Source of the DNA: Shewanella fodinae
GTDB lineage: Bacteria; Pseudomonadota; Gammaproteobacteria; Enterobacterales; Shewanellaceae
Reading direction: 5' to 3'
NCBI RefSeq assembly: GCF_014651955.1
Contig: NZ_BMXW01000011.1
Location: forward strand, 1-64,000
Length of the DNA: 64,000 nt
Of the stretch, positions 21,158 to 30,318 are shown in pieces (the stretch's first letter is position 1; the number at the start of each line of letters is the position of its first letter). The notes under the pieces are model-generated. The model was not told the DNA's origin and made no database searches. It worked only from the letters and a program-made list of their open reading frames with translations. The translations under genes and the position numbers were made by a program.

Positions 21158-21268
21158 CATATCCTCGTAAGCAATATGTAAAGTTAACGGGCCGAACCAT
21201 TCGCACCCGGTTTACGGCGACCGCCCAATGGCGCGGTCTGTATCGGCAATATTATTTTACCGCCGATA
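21158..21268 (-). promoter_or_regulatory. ROSE-like RNA thermometer in the ibpA 5' UTR
   Basis: Four hairpins follow one another in the mRNA: TATCGGC/GCCGATA (21241-21268), GACCGC/GCGGTC (21219-21238), CGGG-CGAA/TTCG-CCCG (21188-21209) and the last, 21158-21178. The last folds CATAT against ATATG with UUGCU facing the GAGG ribosome-binding site, the hallmark of ROSE elements. ROSE thermometers melt at heat-shock temperature and free the ribosome-binding site of small heat-shock genes. Identification is by pattern; it has not been folded computationally. Confidence 0.78.
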
Positions 21269-21274
21269 GCAACT

Positions 21275-21302
21275 AGATAAGGTCGTGGGACCCGTTTTCA
21301 AG
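21275..21302 (-). promoter_or_regulatory. Sigma-32 heat-shock promoter of ibpA
   Basis: On the minus strand CTTGAAA (21296-21302, preceded by CCCC) is followed by a 13-bp spacer and CCTTATCT (21275-21282). This fits the sigma-32 consensus CTTGAAA and CCCCATNT. A start near 21268 gives a 5' UTR of about 110 nt. Confidence 0.82.
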
Positions 21303-21463
21303 GGGGATAATGCTCAAAAGGTCAATATTTATACAAAGCACATAACCATGGGAATGGTATGTCATTTCTATTTTTTAGGATTAAAGAGGCGAATTTTACT
21401 GCTTTATATCAGACTATATCGTTAATACACTTAACCTCTCGGCAATAAACGTAAGGGGGACTC

Positions 21464-22474
21464 ATGGGATTACTGCAGCAAGGCCAATGGGTTGATCAAT
21501 GGTATGACACGGGCAAGTCTGAAGGTAAATTCGAACGAGAAGCAGCGCGCTTTCGCCATTGGGTGACAGCCGATGGCAATGCTGGCCCTACGGGTGATAG
21601 CGGTTTTAAAGCAGAAGCCGGTCGTTACCATCTTTATGTTTCGCTCGCCTGCCCTTGGGCGCACCGCACGTTGATTTTCCGCACATTAAAGAATTTGGAA
21701 TCCCTGATTGCCGTAACGGTCGTCGAGCCACACATGTTGGAAAATGGTTGGGAGTTTGCAGGTTCCAAACAAAGCCACAATGCGCGACACATTCATGGCG
21801 CCGAAGCCGATCCGTTGTATGGCAAAGACTATCTGTATCAGCTTTATCTGCAAGCGGCGGCAGATTATTCCGGACGAGTCACAGTTCCAGTGCTGTGGGA
21901 CAAACAGCAAAATACTATTGTCAGTAATGAATCCGCGGATATTATCCGTATGTTCAATAGCGCCTTTAACCGCCTGACGGGGAACTCGCAGGATTATTAT
22001 CCTAAGCCACTGAGATCAGAGATAGATGCCCTGAACGAACGCATTTATCACAATATCAACAACGGGGTGTATCGGGCAGGATTTGCCTCTAGCCAACAGG
22101 CTTACGAACAGGCATTTGACGATGTGTTTAATACTCTTGATTGGCTGGAACAACGTTTATGTGAACAACGTTATCTAACGGGCAGCCAACTTACCGAGGC
22201 CGACTGGCGCCTATTTACTACATTGATCCGCTTTGATGCGGTATACCATGGGCATTTCAAAACCAATCGCCAGCGCTTGGCAGATTATCCGCAGCTATCG
22301 GCATACTTGCGCGATCTTTACCAACAACCGGGTGTCGCTGCCACGGTGAATTTTGAGCACATCAAACAGCATTATTACTATAGCCACGGTGAAATTAATC
22401 CCACACGCATAGTGCCTAAAGGCCCACTACAGGATTTTTCGCTGCCACATCAACGCCATCGACTGGACAATTGA
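21464..22474 (+). CDS. yqjG: Glutathionyl-hydroquinone reductase (xi-class glutathione S-transferase)
   Basis: This 336-aa cytoplasmic enzyme reduces glutathionyl-hydroquinones to hydroquinones. The active-site motif is CPWAHR with C63, in the thioredoxin-like N-terminal domain; the C-terminal GST helical domain includes LTEADWRLF. Both length and CPWA match the E. coli YqjG/EcfG family. AAGGGGG lies upstream of the ATG. The gene stands alone and ends 2 nt before a convergent small gene. Confidence 0.92.
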   Translation: MGLLQQGQWVDQWYDTGKSEGKFEREAARFRHWVTADGNAGPTGDSGFKAEAGRYHLYVSLACPWAHRTLIFRTLKNLESLIAVTVVEPHMLENGWEFAGSKQSHNARHIHGAEADPLYGKDYLYQLYLQAAADYSGRVTVPVLWDKQQNTIVSNESADIIRMFNSAFNRLTGNSQDYYPKPLRSEIDALNERIYHNINNGVYRAGFASSQQAYEQAFDDVFNTLDWLEQRLCEQRYLTGSQLTEADWRLFTTLIRFDAVYHGHFKTNRQRLADYPQLSAYLRDLYQQPGVAATVNFEHIKQHYYYSHGEINPTRIVPKGPLQDFSLPHQRHRLDN

Positions 22475-22476
22475 GT

Positions 22477-22704
22477 CTACTCAGGGGTGACCCCGTAAAA
22501 TTCGGCTAATTGCTGCAGTTGGGTATCATTATCCAGTGACAGTTGCCACCGCACAGCACCTGCATCAGCCAGCAGTAATCTGGCTGATGCTAACAAGCGA
22601 ATATCTTCTGCCAGAACTGTCATCACAACCGGTGATGACTGCAATCGCACCTGCAGTTCACGCGAGTTGAGAATCAAGCGCCCACCCGAGAAGTTCAGAT
22701 TCAC
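22477..22704 (-). CDS. Small protein resembling DUF3389
   Basis: This 75-aa protein has no signal peptide or membrane segment. Its pattern (NFSGGRLILNSRELQVRL near the start; a central DIRLLASARLLLADAG; WQLSLDNDTQLQQLAEFYG near the end) resembles the DUF3389 family of Vibrio and Shewanella from memory. Function unknown. It is convergent with yqjG, with the stop codons about 2 nt apart and no terminator between them. Confidence 0.65.
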   Translation of the reverse strand: MNLNFSGGRLILNSRELQVRLQSSPVVMTVLAEDIRLLASARLLLADAGAVRWQLSLDNDTQLQQLAEFYGVTPE

Positions 22705-22853
22705 TGTGACAGTTCCTTACATTTTTGACATCCAGATAAACCAGCGAATATTGCATGATAACGCTGACAGTAACTGCCCAAGCAACTGCTCGGCATTATA
22801 ATGGTCCGTTTTGTAAAATAACAGATAAGCCGCCAGCATATGGAGGTTGTCTG

Positions 22854-24740
22854 TTGCTGATGATTTATAAGGAATCTGCCTTGTTGTTAATACCTATTCT
22901 ACGGCGGCTTGGTGCCATACTGACACTACTGCTGTTAGTCACTCCAGGTGCTCATGCCGTTACCGACAGCTTCAGCTATGCCAATATTCAAGATGTACAA
23001 ACAAGGCATATCGATCTGCAACTGGCACTCGACTTTGACCATCAGCAGATCCTTGGCGTCACCACGCTGACACTGCATTGGTCCAAGCCAGGTGCATCAC
23101 TGGTACTTGATAGCCGCGATCTCACGATCACCAATGTTGAGGGACTTGATCTACATGGCCGCTGGCAACCACTGGCCTTTACACTCGCGGCAAAAGACCC
23201 GGTACTGGGCCAAAAGCTCACCATAGACACCAATAAGCTGAAGCCACTTAAAGTGCGTATCAGCCATGCCAGTGCCGCCGCTGCCAGTGGACTGCAGTGG
23301 TTAACTGCCGCCCAGACACTAGGCAAGCAACAACCCTTTATGTTCAGTCAGAATGAAGCCATTCATGCACGGAGTTGGTTACCGCTGCAGGACACCCCGT
23401 CGATCCGCGCCAGCTATAATGCCACAGTAACCGCGCCCAAAGGCCTGACAGTGCTAATGAGTGCCGACCGCCACCCAGTAAGCGACACGGTGACCCGCTT
23501 TGAGATGCCACAGGCAATCCCGTCATACTTGATCGCCATCGCTGCCGGGAACCTCGCCTTTGCCGCGTTTGATGCCCGCTCGGGAGTATGGGCGGAACCC
23601 GAACAACTAAAACAAGCACAGTACGAATTTGCTGATACCCCTAAAATGATCAATACGGTCGAGCAGCGCTATGGTCGTTATCGCTGGGGACGTTACGATT
23701 TGTTAATTCTGCCGCCAAGTTTTCCTTTTGGTGGTATGGAAAATCCCAAATTGTCCTTTATTACGCCGACCATTATCGCCGGAGATCGCAGTCTGGTCAG
23801 CGTTATCGCCCATGAACTGGCGCACTCTTGGTCCGGAAATCTGGTAACCAATGCCAGTTGGCAAGATTTGTGGCTCAATGAAGGTTTTACCAGTTATGTT
23901 GAAAATCGGGTAGTAGAAGATCTTTATGGTAGCGAGCGAGCCAAAATGGAGCTGGCGATTGCTTATGGTGAACTACAAAAAGAGTTGCCAACACTGCCCA
24001 CAGCCCTAACGGCACTGCATGCCGATCTCAAAGACAGCGACCCCGATACGGCTTTTAGTGGCATTCCTTACACCAAGGGACAACTATTCCTGCTATTTCT
24101 GGAGCAAAAATTTGGCCGTAAGCATTTCGATACTTTCGTAAAACAATATTTTGCCCATTTTGCGTTTGGCAGTATTGATACCAATAGCTTTGAGCAATAT
24201 CTGCAACAACACCTGTTGGCGCTATATCCTAATGTTGTCAGCCAACAACAAATACACACCTGGCTATACGGCACCGGCTTACCCGAGTTCACACCAGTCC
24301 CTCAATCAGATGCCTTCAAAGTGGTAGATGCTGCCAGAAATGCCTGGTTAAGTGGTACGCCACTGCCGCAACTGGCTACACAAGAATGGAATGCCCAGCA
24401 ATGGCTGCATTTCTTGCAGCAAATGCCAGCCGCAACCAGTCAACAGCCACTGACAAGCGCACAGTTACAAGCGCTAGATAAACAGTTTAATTTCAGCACG
24501 ACCGGTAACGATGAAATTGCGTTTTCCTGGTTTTCACTGGCATTGGATTACAACGATTTTGCGGTTAAACCAGCGCTAGGCCAATATTTGCAACGCATTG
24601 GTCGCTTACGCTTGGTGTTACCCCTGTACGAAAAGCTCGCCAAATCACCAGAGAGAGCCTGGGCAGCAAGAATATTCTCACAGGCCAAAAGCGCTTACCA
24701 TCCGTTGACAAGCAGCAGCATTGCACCGCTATTTCAATAA
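22854..24740 (+). CDS. Secreted M1 family metallo-aminopeptidase (LTA4-hydrolase/ColAP-like)
   Basis: This zinc aminopeptidase of about 628 aa has a hydrophobic N-terminal segment ending PGAHA, a likely signal peptide, so it probably acts in the periplasm. The substrate motif is GGMENP, followed by the zinc site HELAHSW and the third ligand in NEGFTSYVE 18 residues later. A helical C-terminal domain follows, as in leukotriene-A4 hydrolase and the cold-active Colwellia aminopeptidase. The start is uncertain: TTG at 22854 has GGAGG 7 nt upstream, and ATG at 22860 is 6 nt later. An ATG at 22755 would add a segment unlike a signal peptide. Confidence 0.88.
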   Translation: MLMIYKESALLLIPILRRLGAILTLLLLVTPGAHAVTDSFSYANIQDVQTRHIDLQLALDFDHQQILGVTTLTLHWSKPGASLVLDSRDLTITNVEGLDLHGRWQPLAFTLAAKDPVLGQKLTIDTNKLKPLKVRISHASAAAASGLQWLTAAQTLGKQQPFMFSQNEAIHARSWLPLQDTPSIRASYNATVTAPKGLTVLMSADRHPVSDTVTRFEMPQAIPSYLIAIAAGNLAFAAFDARSGVWAEPEQLKQAQYEFADTPKMINTVEQRYGRYRWGRYDLLILPPSFPFGGMENPKLSFITPTIIAGDRSLVSVIAHELAHSWSGNLVTNASWQDLWLNEGFTSYVENRVVEDLYGSERAKMELAIAYGELQKELPTLPTALTALHADLKDSDPDTAFSGIPYTKGQLFLLFLEQKFGRKHFDTFVKQYFAHFAFGSIDTNSFEQYLQQHLLALYPNVVSQQQIHTWLYGTGLPEFTPVPQSDAFKVVDAARNAWLSGTPLPQLATQEWNAQQWLHFLQQMPAATSQQPLTSAQLQALDKQFNFSTTGNDEIAFSWFSLALDYNDFAVKPALGQYLQRIGRLRLVLPLYEKLAKSPERAWAARIFSQAKSAYHPLTSSSIAPLFQ

Positions 24741-24759
24741 CGTTTACCACCGCAAAAAA

Positions 24760-24788
24760 ATAAAGCCCGTCATCACGACGGGCTTTAT
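24760..24788 (+). terminator. Terminator of the M1 aminopeptidase gene
   Basis: TAAAGCCCGTC and GACGGGCTTTA form an 11-bp perfect stem with a 5-nt loop, 20 nt after the stop codon. Confidence 0.9.
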
Positions 24789-24850
24789 GTAAATCTGGTC
24801 TGGGTCTTGGTGAAAATCTCTCATGTTGCCAAAATGTATTAGACCTATGC

Positions 24851-24878
24851 TTGCAAATTCACTTTTTTTCAATATGAT
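24851..24878 (+). promoter_or_regulatory. Probable sigma-70 promoter of ilvIH
   Basis: TTGCAA (24851-24856), a 16-bp spacer and TATGAT (24873-24878) predict a start near 24885, leaving a leader of about 160 nt before ilvI. It is the best-scoring pair seen by eye in the gap. Confidence 0.55.
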
Positions 24879-24931
24879 GAATTTCTGTCCATCTGGACGA
24901 GAACCCCTACCTTACAAGGTGATAAGCCGCA

Positions 24932-24979
24932 ATGGCCGGGTTCAGGGTGGCGAGGATTACCCTCCTTGCCGATGATTAG
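24932..24979 (+). CDS. Possible ilvIH leader peptide (15 aa)
   Basis: ATG at 24932 to TAG at 24977-24979 encodes MAGFRVARITLLADD. Four of the 15 codons are for Val, Ile, Leu and Leu, the products controlled by the operon. AAGGTG lies 10 nt upstream. The reading frame ends one base before the AGCGA/TCGCT hairpin, and terminator-type pairing follows. This is the layout expected for ribosome-mediated attenuation, but the branched-chain codons are not in a run, so the call is tentative. Confidence 0.35.
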   Translation: MAGFRVARITLLADD

Positions 24980-25001
24980 AGCGATTACCGTCGCTGTAAA
25001 A

Positions 25002-25035
25002 GTTACTGTTTACCGTAACGGTATCTTATTTTTTT
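25002..25035 (+). terminator. Attenuator-like terminator / anti-terminator pair before ilvI
   Basis: TACCG-TAA-CGGTA (25011-25023) followed by TCTTATTTTTTT forms a weak intrinsic terminator immediately upstream of the ilvI ribosome-binding site. The same bases can pair differently, GTTAC (25002-25006) with GTAAC (25015-25019), which would prevent it. Upstream lie hairpins GTCC/GGAC (24887-24898), ACCT/AGGT within AACCC/GGGTT (24902-24942), GGCGAGG/CCTTGCC (24950-24970 region) and AGCGA/TCGCT (24980-24995). Confidence 0.5.
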
Positions 25036-25047
25036 AAGGAAATAACA

Positions 25048-26772
25048 ATGGAGATGCTTTCCGGCGCCAGCATGATCGTGCGATCACTGATCGATGAAGG
25101 CGTTAAACATATCTTTGGCTACCCTGGTGGCTCCGTTCTGGACATCTACGACGCACTACACGAAAAATCGGATATTGAACATATTTTGGTTCGTCATGAA
25201 CAGGCGGCGGTGCATATGGCTGATGGCTATGCACGTGCCACTGGCAAAGTAGGTGTAGTGTTGGTCACCTCAGGCCCAGGTGCAACCAATGCCATCACTG
25301 GCATTGCCACCGCTTACATGGACTCCGTCCCACTGGTGGTTCTTTCAGGTCAGGTGCCAAGCAATCTGATTGGTAACGACGCCTTTCAGGAGTGCGACAT
25401 GATCGGCATCTCGCGGCCAGTGGTGAAACATAGTTTCTTGGTGACGGATCCGAAAGAAATCCCCAATATCATCAAGAAAGCGTTTTACATTGCCGCCACT
25501 GGCCGTCCCGGGCCGGTGGTGGTAGATCTGCCGAAGGATTGCCTAAATCCGGCGCTCAAATACGAATACCAGTACCCCAAACACGTTAAACTACGGTCTT
25601 ATAATCCGACCATTTCTGGTCACAAAGGCCAGATCCGGCGGGGATTGCAAGCACTGCTGGAAGCCAAAAAACCAGTACTGTACGTGGGCGGTGGAGCCAT
25701 CATTGCTGAATGTGCACCGCAAATCCGCACATTGGCGGAAAAACTCAATTTGCCAGTAGTCAATACACTGATGGGGTTAGGCGCATTTCCGGGAAGTCAC
25801 CCACAGAACTTAGGGATGCTGGGCATGCATGGGGTGTATGAAGCCAATATGGCAATGCACAACAGTGACCTGATCTTCGGTATTGGTGTCCGTTTTGATG
25901 ACCGTACCACCAATAATGTTGCCAAATATTGCCCCAATGCCACCGTGATGCACATTGATATTGATCCCTCATCTATCTCTAAGACCGTGCATGCCGACAT
26001 CCCGATTGTGGGCTCTGCAGACAACGTATTGGACGAGATGCTGGAGCTACTGCGGGAATCGGAACTGTTCCCCGCACAGGATGCAGCCGCGCTGGAGAAC
26101 TGGTGGCAGCAGATCACGGGTTGGCGTGAGCGCCATTGTCTGAATTATCAGAAATCCAATGAGCGCATCAAACCGCAACAAGTGGTAGAAGTGTTGTACA
26201 AGCTAACTCACGGTAATGCTTATGTGGCATCCGATGTCGGCCAGCACCAAATGTTCGCCGCCCTCTATTATCCGTTCGATAAGCCTCGGCGTTGGATCAA
26301 CTCCGGCGGGCTCGGCACTATGGGTTTTGGTCTACCGGCCGCCATGGGCGTCAAGATGGCGTTGCCAGATGAAACCGTGGTGTGTGTTACCGGTGATGGT
26401 TCAATTCAGATGAATATCCAGGAGCTGTCAACCGCCTTACAATATGGGGTTCCGGTCAAAATCATCAATCTTAACAACCGTTTTCTGGGTATGGTTAAGC
26501 AGTGGCAGGACATCATCTATGCTGGTCGCCATTCTCAGTCTTACATGGACTCAGTACCTAACTTTGCCAAAATTGCCGAGGCCTATGGTCATGTGGGCAT
26601 GACTATCAGCAATCCGGCCGAATTGGAAAGCAAACTGGCCGAAGCGCTGGCAATGACCGACAAACTGGTATTTGTCGATATCAGTGTTGATGAAACGGAG
26701 CACGTCTACCCGATGCAGATCCGAGGTGGCGCGATGAGTGACATGTGGCTGAGCAAAACGGAGAAATGCTGA
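25048..26772 (+). CDS. ilvI: Acetolactate synthase III, large subunit
   Basis: This 574-aa thiamine-diphosphate enzyme catalyses the first common step of valine, leucine and isoleucine synthesis. The TPP-activating glutamate is in [13 protein letters not shown] (residue ~51) and the TPP/Mg2+ motif [12 protein letters not shown] lies near residue 450. Length and the paired small subunit match IlvI. AAGGA precedes the ATG by 7 nt. Its stop overlaps the ilvH start by one base. The upstream leader is unusual (see above). Confidence 0.96.
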   Translation: MEMLSGASMIVRSLIDEGVKHIFGYPGGSVLDIYDALHEKSDIEHILVRHEQAAVHMADGYARATGKVGVVLVTSGPGATNAITGIATAYMDSVPLVVLSGQVPSNLIGNDAFQECDMIGISRPVVKHSFLVTDPKEIPNIIKKAFYIAATGRPGPVVVDLPKDCLNPALKYEYQYPKHVKLRSYNPTISGHKGQIRRGLQALLEAKKPVLYVGGGAIIAECAPQIRTLAEKLNLPVVNTLMGLGAFPGSHPQNLGMLGMHGVYEANMAMHNSDLIFGIGVRFDDRTTNNVAKYCPNATVMHIDIDPSSISKTVHADIPIVGSADNVLDEMLELLRESELFPAQDAAALENWWQQITGWRERHCLNYQKSNERIKPQQVVEVLYKLTHGNAYVASDVGQHQMFAALYYPFDKPRRWINSGGLGTMGFGLPAAMGVKMALPDETVVCVTGDGSIQMNIQELSTALQYGVPVKIINLNNRFLGMVKQWQDIIYAGRHSQSYMDSVPNFAKIAEAYGHVGMTISNPAELESKLAEALAMTDKLVFVDISVDETEHVYPMQIRGGAMSDMWLSKTEKC

Positions 26773-27269
26773 TGAAACGCCGAATTATTTCTGTATTGAT
26801 GGAAAACCAGCCGGGCGCTTTGTCACGAGTTGTCGGCCTATTTTCCCAACGCGGTTACAACATTGAAACCTTAACCGTTGCGCCAACTGACGACGCCACC
26901 TTGTCACGGCTAACGGTGACAGTATTTGCCGATGAATCGATTCTGGAACAGATAGAAAAACAACTACATAAGTTGATTGACGTACTTAAAGTGTCCAATA
27001 TCACCGAATCCAGTTACGTTGAACGCGAGCTGGCGTTAATCAAAGTGAAAGCCACTGGTGACACCCGCGATGAAGTCAAACGTACTGCCGATATTTTCCG
27101 TGGTCAGATTGTTGATGTCACGCCAACGTTGTATACCATTCAGATGACCGGGACCAGCGAAAAACTGGATGCCTTCGTACAATCATTATCGGAAACGACG
27201 AAAGTGGTAGAAGTTTCTCGCTCTGGCATTGTCGGCCTAGCACGTGGCGATAAATCAATGAGAGTATAG
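26772..27269 (+). CDS. ilvH: Acetolactate synthase III, regulatory small subunit
   Basis: This 165-aa ACT-domain protein activates IlvI and gives valine feedback inhibition. The N-terminal ACT domain carries ENQPGALSRVVGLFSQRGYN, the effector-binding region. The ATG at 26772 overlaps the ilvI TGA (ATGA-type coupling) and has GGAG 8 nt upstream; it matches the start of E. coli IlvH. Earlier in-frame starts inside ilvI are not supported. Confidence 0.95.
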   Translation: MKRRIISVLMENQPGALSRVVGLFSQRGYNIETLTVAPTDDATLSRLTVTVFADESILEQIEKQLHKLIDVLKVSNITESSYVERELALIKVKATGDTRDEVKRTADIFRGQIVDVTPTLYTIQMTGTSEKLDAFVQSLSETTKVVEVSRSGIVGLARGDKSMRV

Positions 27270-27297
27270 GATTTATTTTTATCAAGTCGCCATTATT

Positions 27298-27321
27298 CAA
27301 AAGCTCCTCTAGGAGCTTTTG
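27298..27321 (+). terminator. Terminator of ilvIH
   Basis: CAAAAGCTCCT-CT-AGGAGCTTTTG is an 11-bp stem (loop enlarges by opening one pair) followed by a short T-rich stretch, 28 nt after ilvH. Confidence 0.85.
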
Positions 27322-27357
27322 TCATTTTCTCAACGCAAAAAAGCAAAATATTTCCAG

Positions 27358-27375
27358 TTGTCACATAGCTGTCAT
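27358..27375 (+). promoter_or_regulatory. PHO box upstream of pstS
   Basis: TTGTCACATAGCTGTCAT matches the PhoB-box pattern of two CTGTCA half-sites 11 bp apart (first half TTGTCA, second CTGTCA). It lies about 68 bp before the pstS start, where PhoB would activate transcription under phosphate starvation. Confidence 0.82.
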
Positions 27376-27442
27376 TTAGCAATGTTAAAAATTGCACCGT
27401 CAATTAACCAAACGACGGAAAGTCACTTTTTAGGATTGCTAT

Positions 27443-28489
27443 ATGAACAACTTGCTTAAAGGCGCCCTGTTAGGTTGTACCATTGCCGCATCAGCTTCTG
27501 TATATGCAGATACTGTTATCAACGGTGCCGGTGCTACCTTCCCATACCCTGTCTATGCTAAGTGGGCAGAGCAATACAATAAGGAAACCGGTGTTAAGTT
27601 GAACTATCAGGCTATCGGTTCTGGTGGTGGTATCAAACAGATTATCGCCAAAACGGTAGACTTTGGGGCTTCTGATGCACCACTGGACAAGGAAAAACTG
27701 GACAAAGAAGGTTTGGTACAGTTTCCAGCCGTAATGGGTTCAATCGTGGCCGTTGTTAACCTGCCTGGCATTAAGGCTGGTGAGCTGAAACTGACAGGTG
27801 AACTGCTGGCAGACATCTACCTGGGCAAAGTGAAAAGCTGGGATGACAAGGCAATTGCCGAGCTGAACAGCGGCGTGAAACTGCCTCATACTCCAATTTA
27901 CACCGTGCACCGTTCAGACGGTTCAGGTACCACTTACAACTTCACTGATTATCTGGCACGCGTAAGCAGCGACTGGAAGTCAAAAGTAGGTGTTGATAAA
28001 GAAGTTGCTTGGCCACAGGAAGCCCATCAGCTGGGTGGTAAAGGTAACGCCGGTGTCGCTAACTTCGTTAAACGTACCAAAGGCTCTATCGGTTACGTTG
28101 AATATGCTTACGCGAAAACCAACGATCTGGCCTATACCCAGATGAAAAACAAAGATGGCAAGTTTGTTATGCCAACAATGGAAGCATTCCAGGCCGCTGC
28201 CGCTAACGCAGACTGGGCTAATGCTCCTGGCTTCAAACTGATCCTGAACGACCAGCCAGGTGCCGCTTCTTGGCCAATGACTGCAGCAACCTTCATTCTG
28301 ATGCACAAATCTCAGGCAAATGAAAATACTGCCAAAGAAGTGCTGAAGTTCTTTGAATGGAGCTATGCAAATGGTGACGCGCTGGCCTCTCAGTTGGAAT
28401 ACGTACCAATGCCAGATAACGTTGTGAAGATGGTTGAAACCATGTGGCACAGCGATATCAAAACAGCCGGTGGCAAAGCTGTTTACTAA
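27443..28489 (+). CDS. pstS: Phosphate ABC transporter, periplasmic binding protein PstS
   Basis: This 348-aa binding protein captures phosphate for the PstCAB importer. A signal peptide covers residues 1-22, ending VYA. Phosphate-contacting segments are visible: GAGATFPYPVY near the start, SGGGIKQI, DFGASDAPL, and HRSDGSGTTYNF. Length and motifs match E. coli PstS. It is first in pstSCAB behind a PHO box; an intercistronic hairpin after it probably lets pstS mRNA accumulate above pstCAB. Confidence 0.96.
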   Translation: MNNLLKGALLGCTIAASASVYADTVINGAGATFPYPVYAKWAEQYNKETGVKLNYQAIGSGGGIKQIIAKTVDFGASDAPLDKEKLDKEGLVQFPAVMGSIVAVVNLPGIKAGELKLTGELLADIYLGKVKSWDDKAIAELNSGVKLPHTPIYTVHRSDGSGTTYNFTDYLARVSSDWKSKVGVDKEVAWPQEAHQLGGKGNAGVANFVKRTKGSIGYVEYAYAKTNDLAYTQMKNKDGKFVMPTMEAFQAAAANADWANAPGFKLILNDQPGAASWPMTAATFILMHKSQANENTAKEVLKFFEWSYANGDALASQLEYVPMPDNVVKMVETMWHSDIKTAGGKAVY

Positions 28490-28504
28490 GTGTTATTCGA
28501 ATCG

Positions 28505-28527
28505 AGCCCTCGCCTCTGGCGGGGGCT
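28505..28527 (+). promoter_or_regulatory. Intercistronic hairpin between pstS and pstC
   Basis: AGCCCTCGCC-TCT-GGCGGGGGCT forms a GC-rich 10-bp stem (one U-G pair) without a following T-tract. Such hairpins protect the upstream binding-protein mRNA from 3' decay and raise PstS over the membrane subunits. Confidence 0.7.
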
Positions 28528-28555
28528 TAGCCATTTCTAAAAAAGTTGTGACTTT

Positions 28556-29491
28556 ATGACTGCAATATCGTTAAGAGCACTTCCTTGGCAAGGTGACGAT
28601 CTGTTTCGTCGGGCTTGCCTCACCAGCGCGGGACTGATTTCCGTGCTGATGTTTGCCATTCTGCTGTCGCTGTGTATTGGCGCTTGGCCAGCGCTGGAAA
28701 AATTTGGTGTGGGCTTTTTCTTCAGCAGCGAATGGAATCCAGTGACCAAAGAGTTTGGTGCAGCCAATGCACTGTACGGCACACTGGTATCGTCTGTCAT
28801 TGCCGTTTTTCTCGCGCTCCCCGTTGGCCTTGGCATTGCGATTTTTCTATCTGAACTCTGCCCTGTTTGGTTATCTCGGCCCCTGTCTATTGCGATAGAA
28901 CTGCTAGCAGCGGTCCCGAGTATTATTTACGGTATGTGGGGGCTGTTTGTCTTTGCTCCTTGGTTTTCTGAAGGTTTTCAGGTGTGGGCCGGAGAGCATC
29001 TGTCCGAGTTACCCATCATTGGTCAACTGTTTAGTGGCCCGCCTATGGGGGTCGGTCTGTTAACCTCTGGCATCATCCTGGCATTTATGATCCTGCCAAT
29101 CCTGACCTCGTTGATCAAAGAAGCGCTGTCAACAGTCCCCAAAGTGTTACGTGAAGCCACTTATGGTATTGGGGCCACGCAGTTTGAAGTAATTATCAAG
29201 GTACTGTTGCCAGCCATTAAAGGACCGATTTTTGGTGCCTTAATCTTGGCATTGGGGCGAGCACTGGGCGAAACCATGGCGATCACCTTTGTGATAGGTG
29301 GCGCCCAGAGTATTGAATCCAGCCTGTTTATGCCGGCAACCTCGATTTCGGCCACAATTGCCGAACAATTCAATGAGGCAACCGGTGATATGCACATCTC
29401 AGCCTTAATCGGACTGGGTCTGGTGCTGTTTATGATCACCTTTATCGTGATGGGCACCGCCCGCGTGCTGCTGCGGAGGAAAGCTCAATGA
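28556..29491 (+). CDS. pstC: Phosphate ABC transporter permease PstC
   Basis: This 311-aa inner-membrane subunit of the PstSCAB importer has six predicted helices. The cytoplasmic EAA-type loop that docks on PstB reads EATYGIGATQFEVIIKVLLP. It overlaps the pstA start by four bases (ATGA). The ribosome-binding site is weak, consistent with low expression relative to pstS. Confidence 0.95.
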   Translation: MTAISLRALPWQGDDLFRRACLTSAGLISVLMFAILLSLCIGAWPALEKFGVGFFFSSEWNPVTKEFGAANALYGTLVSSVIAVFLALPVGLGIAIFLSELCPVWLSRPLSIAIELLAAVPSIIYGMWGLFVFAPWFSEGFQVWAGEHLSELPIIGQLFSGPPMGVGLLTSGIILAFMILPILTSLIKEALSTVPKVLREATYGIGATQFEVIIKVLLPAIKGPIFGALILALGRALGETMAITFVIGGAQSIESSLFMPATSISATIAEQFNEATGDMHISALIGLGLVLFMITFIVMGTARVLLRRKAQ

Positions 29492-30318
29492 TCCGCAAGT
29501 TTAAAAATCAGTTGTTCCGCGCCATGTGTGTGCTGGCTACCTTAATAGGACTGGGCATTCTGGTGATCATTCTGTTTACCCTGTTTCAAAAAGGGATGGC
29601 GGGTATGAGTTGGAGCCTGTTTACAGAAGTCACTCCCGGCCCTGGCGGCGAAGGCGGACTGGCCAACGCCATTGTTGGCAGTCTCATCATGACACTGTTA
29701 GGGATTGTTATTGCGGCCCCCATCGGTATTCTCGCCGGAACTTGGTTAGCGGAGTATGGGCAGCACTCTAAAACCGCTGACACTATCCGTTTTCTTAACG
29801 GTATGTTGATGAGCGCACCGTCCATCCTCATCGGTTTGTTTGTTTATGAGATGGTGGTGGTATTTATGGGCCACTTCTCGGGTTGGGCCGGTGCTATTTC
29901 GCTGGCGATTATCGCATTACCAGTCATCATCAGCACCACTGAAGAGATGTTGAAACTGGTGCCCATCACCTTGCGTGAAGCGGGCGCAGGTCTTGGTACT
30001 CCACGCTGGAAGGTGACCGTTAAACTAAGCTATCGCGCTGTCAGCACCGGCATTATCACCGGCATTCTGTTATCGGTAGCCCGTATCAGTGGTGAAACTG
30101 CCCCACTGCTATTTACCGCACTTAACTCCAGTTTTATGACAGTGAATCCTAACGAACCGATGGCAAACCTACCGGTGACCATTTACCAATTTGCAATGAG
30201 TCCTTATGACTCCTGGAACCAACTGGCCTGGTCAGGCGCACTGCTGATCACTATGGCTATTTTGTTTTTGAACATTATTTCTCGGGTACTGCCCCAGTTG
30301 AAAAAGCGGAGGTCGTGA
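29488..30318 (+). CDS. pstA: Phosphate ABC transporter permease PstA
   Basis: This 276-aa inner-membrane partner of PstC has about six helices. Its EAA-type loop [20 protein letters not shown] lies around residues 165-185. The start overlaps the pstC stop, and the end overlaps the pstB start, so pstC-pstA-pstB are translationally coupled. Confidence 0.95.
   Translation: MIRKFKNQLFRAMCVLATLIGLGILVIILFTLFQKGMAGMSWSLFTEVTPGPGGEGGLANAIVGSLIMTLLGIVIAAPIGILAGTWLAEYGQHSKTADTIRFLNGMLMSAPSILIGLFVYEMVVVFMGHFSGWAGAISLAIIALPVIISTTEEMLKLVPITLREAGAGLGTPRWKVTVKLSYRAVSTGIITGILLSVARISGETAPLLFTALNSSFMTVNPNEPMANLPVTIYQFAMSPYDSWNQLAWSGALLITMAILFLNIISRVLPQLKKRRS

Noticed and set aside
24874..24975. 33-codon frame in the ilvI leader as leader peptide
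   Set aside because: It starts within the predicted -10 element, lacks a ribosome-binding site and has few branched-chain codons; the 15-codon frame at 24932 fits better.
24851..25047. TPP riboswitch for ilvI, since the enzyme uses TPP
   Set aside because: The conserved CUGAGA and ACCUGAUCUGG segments of the TPP aptamer are absent; other common riboswitch signatures were also not found.
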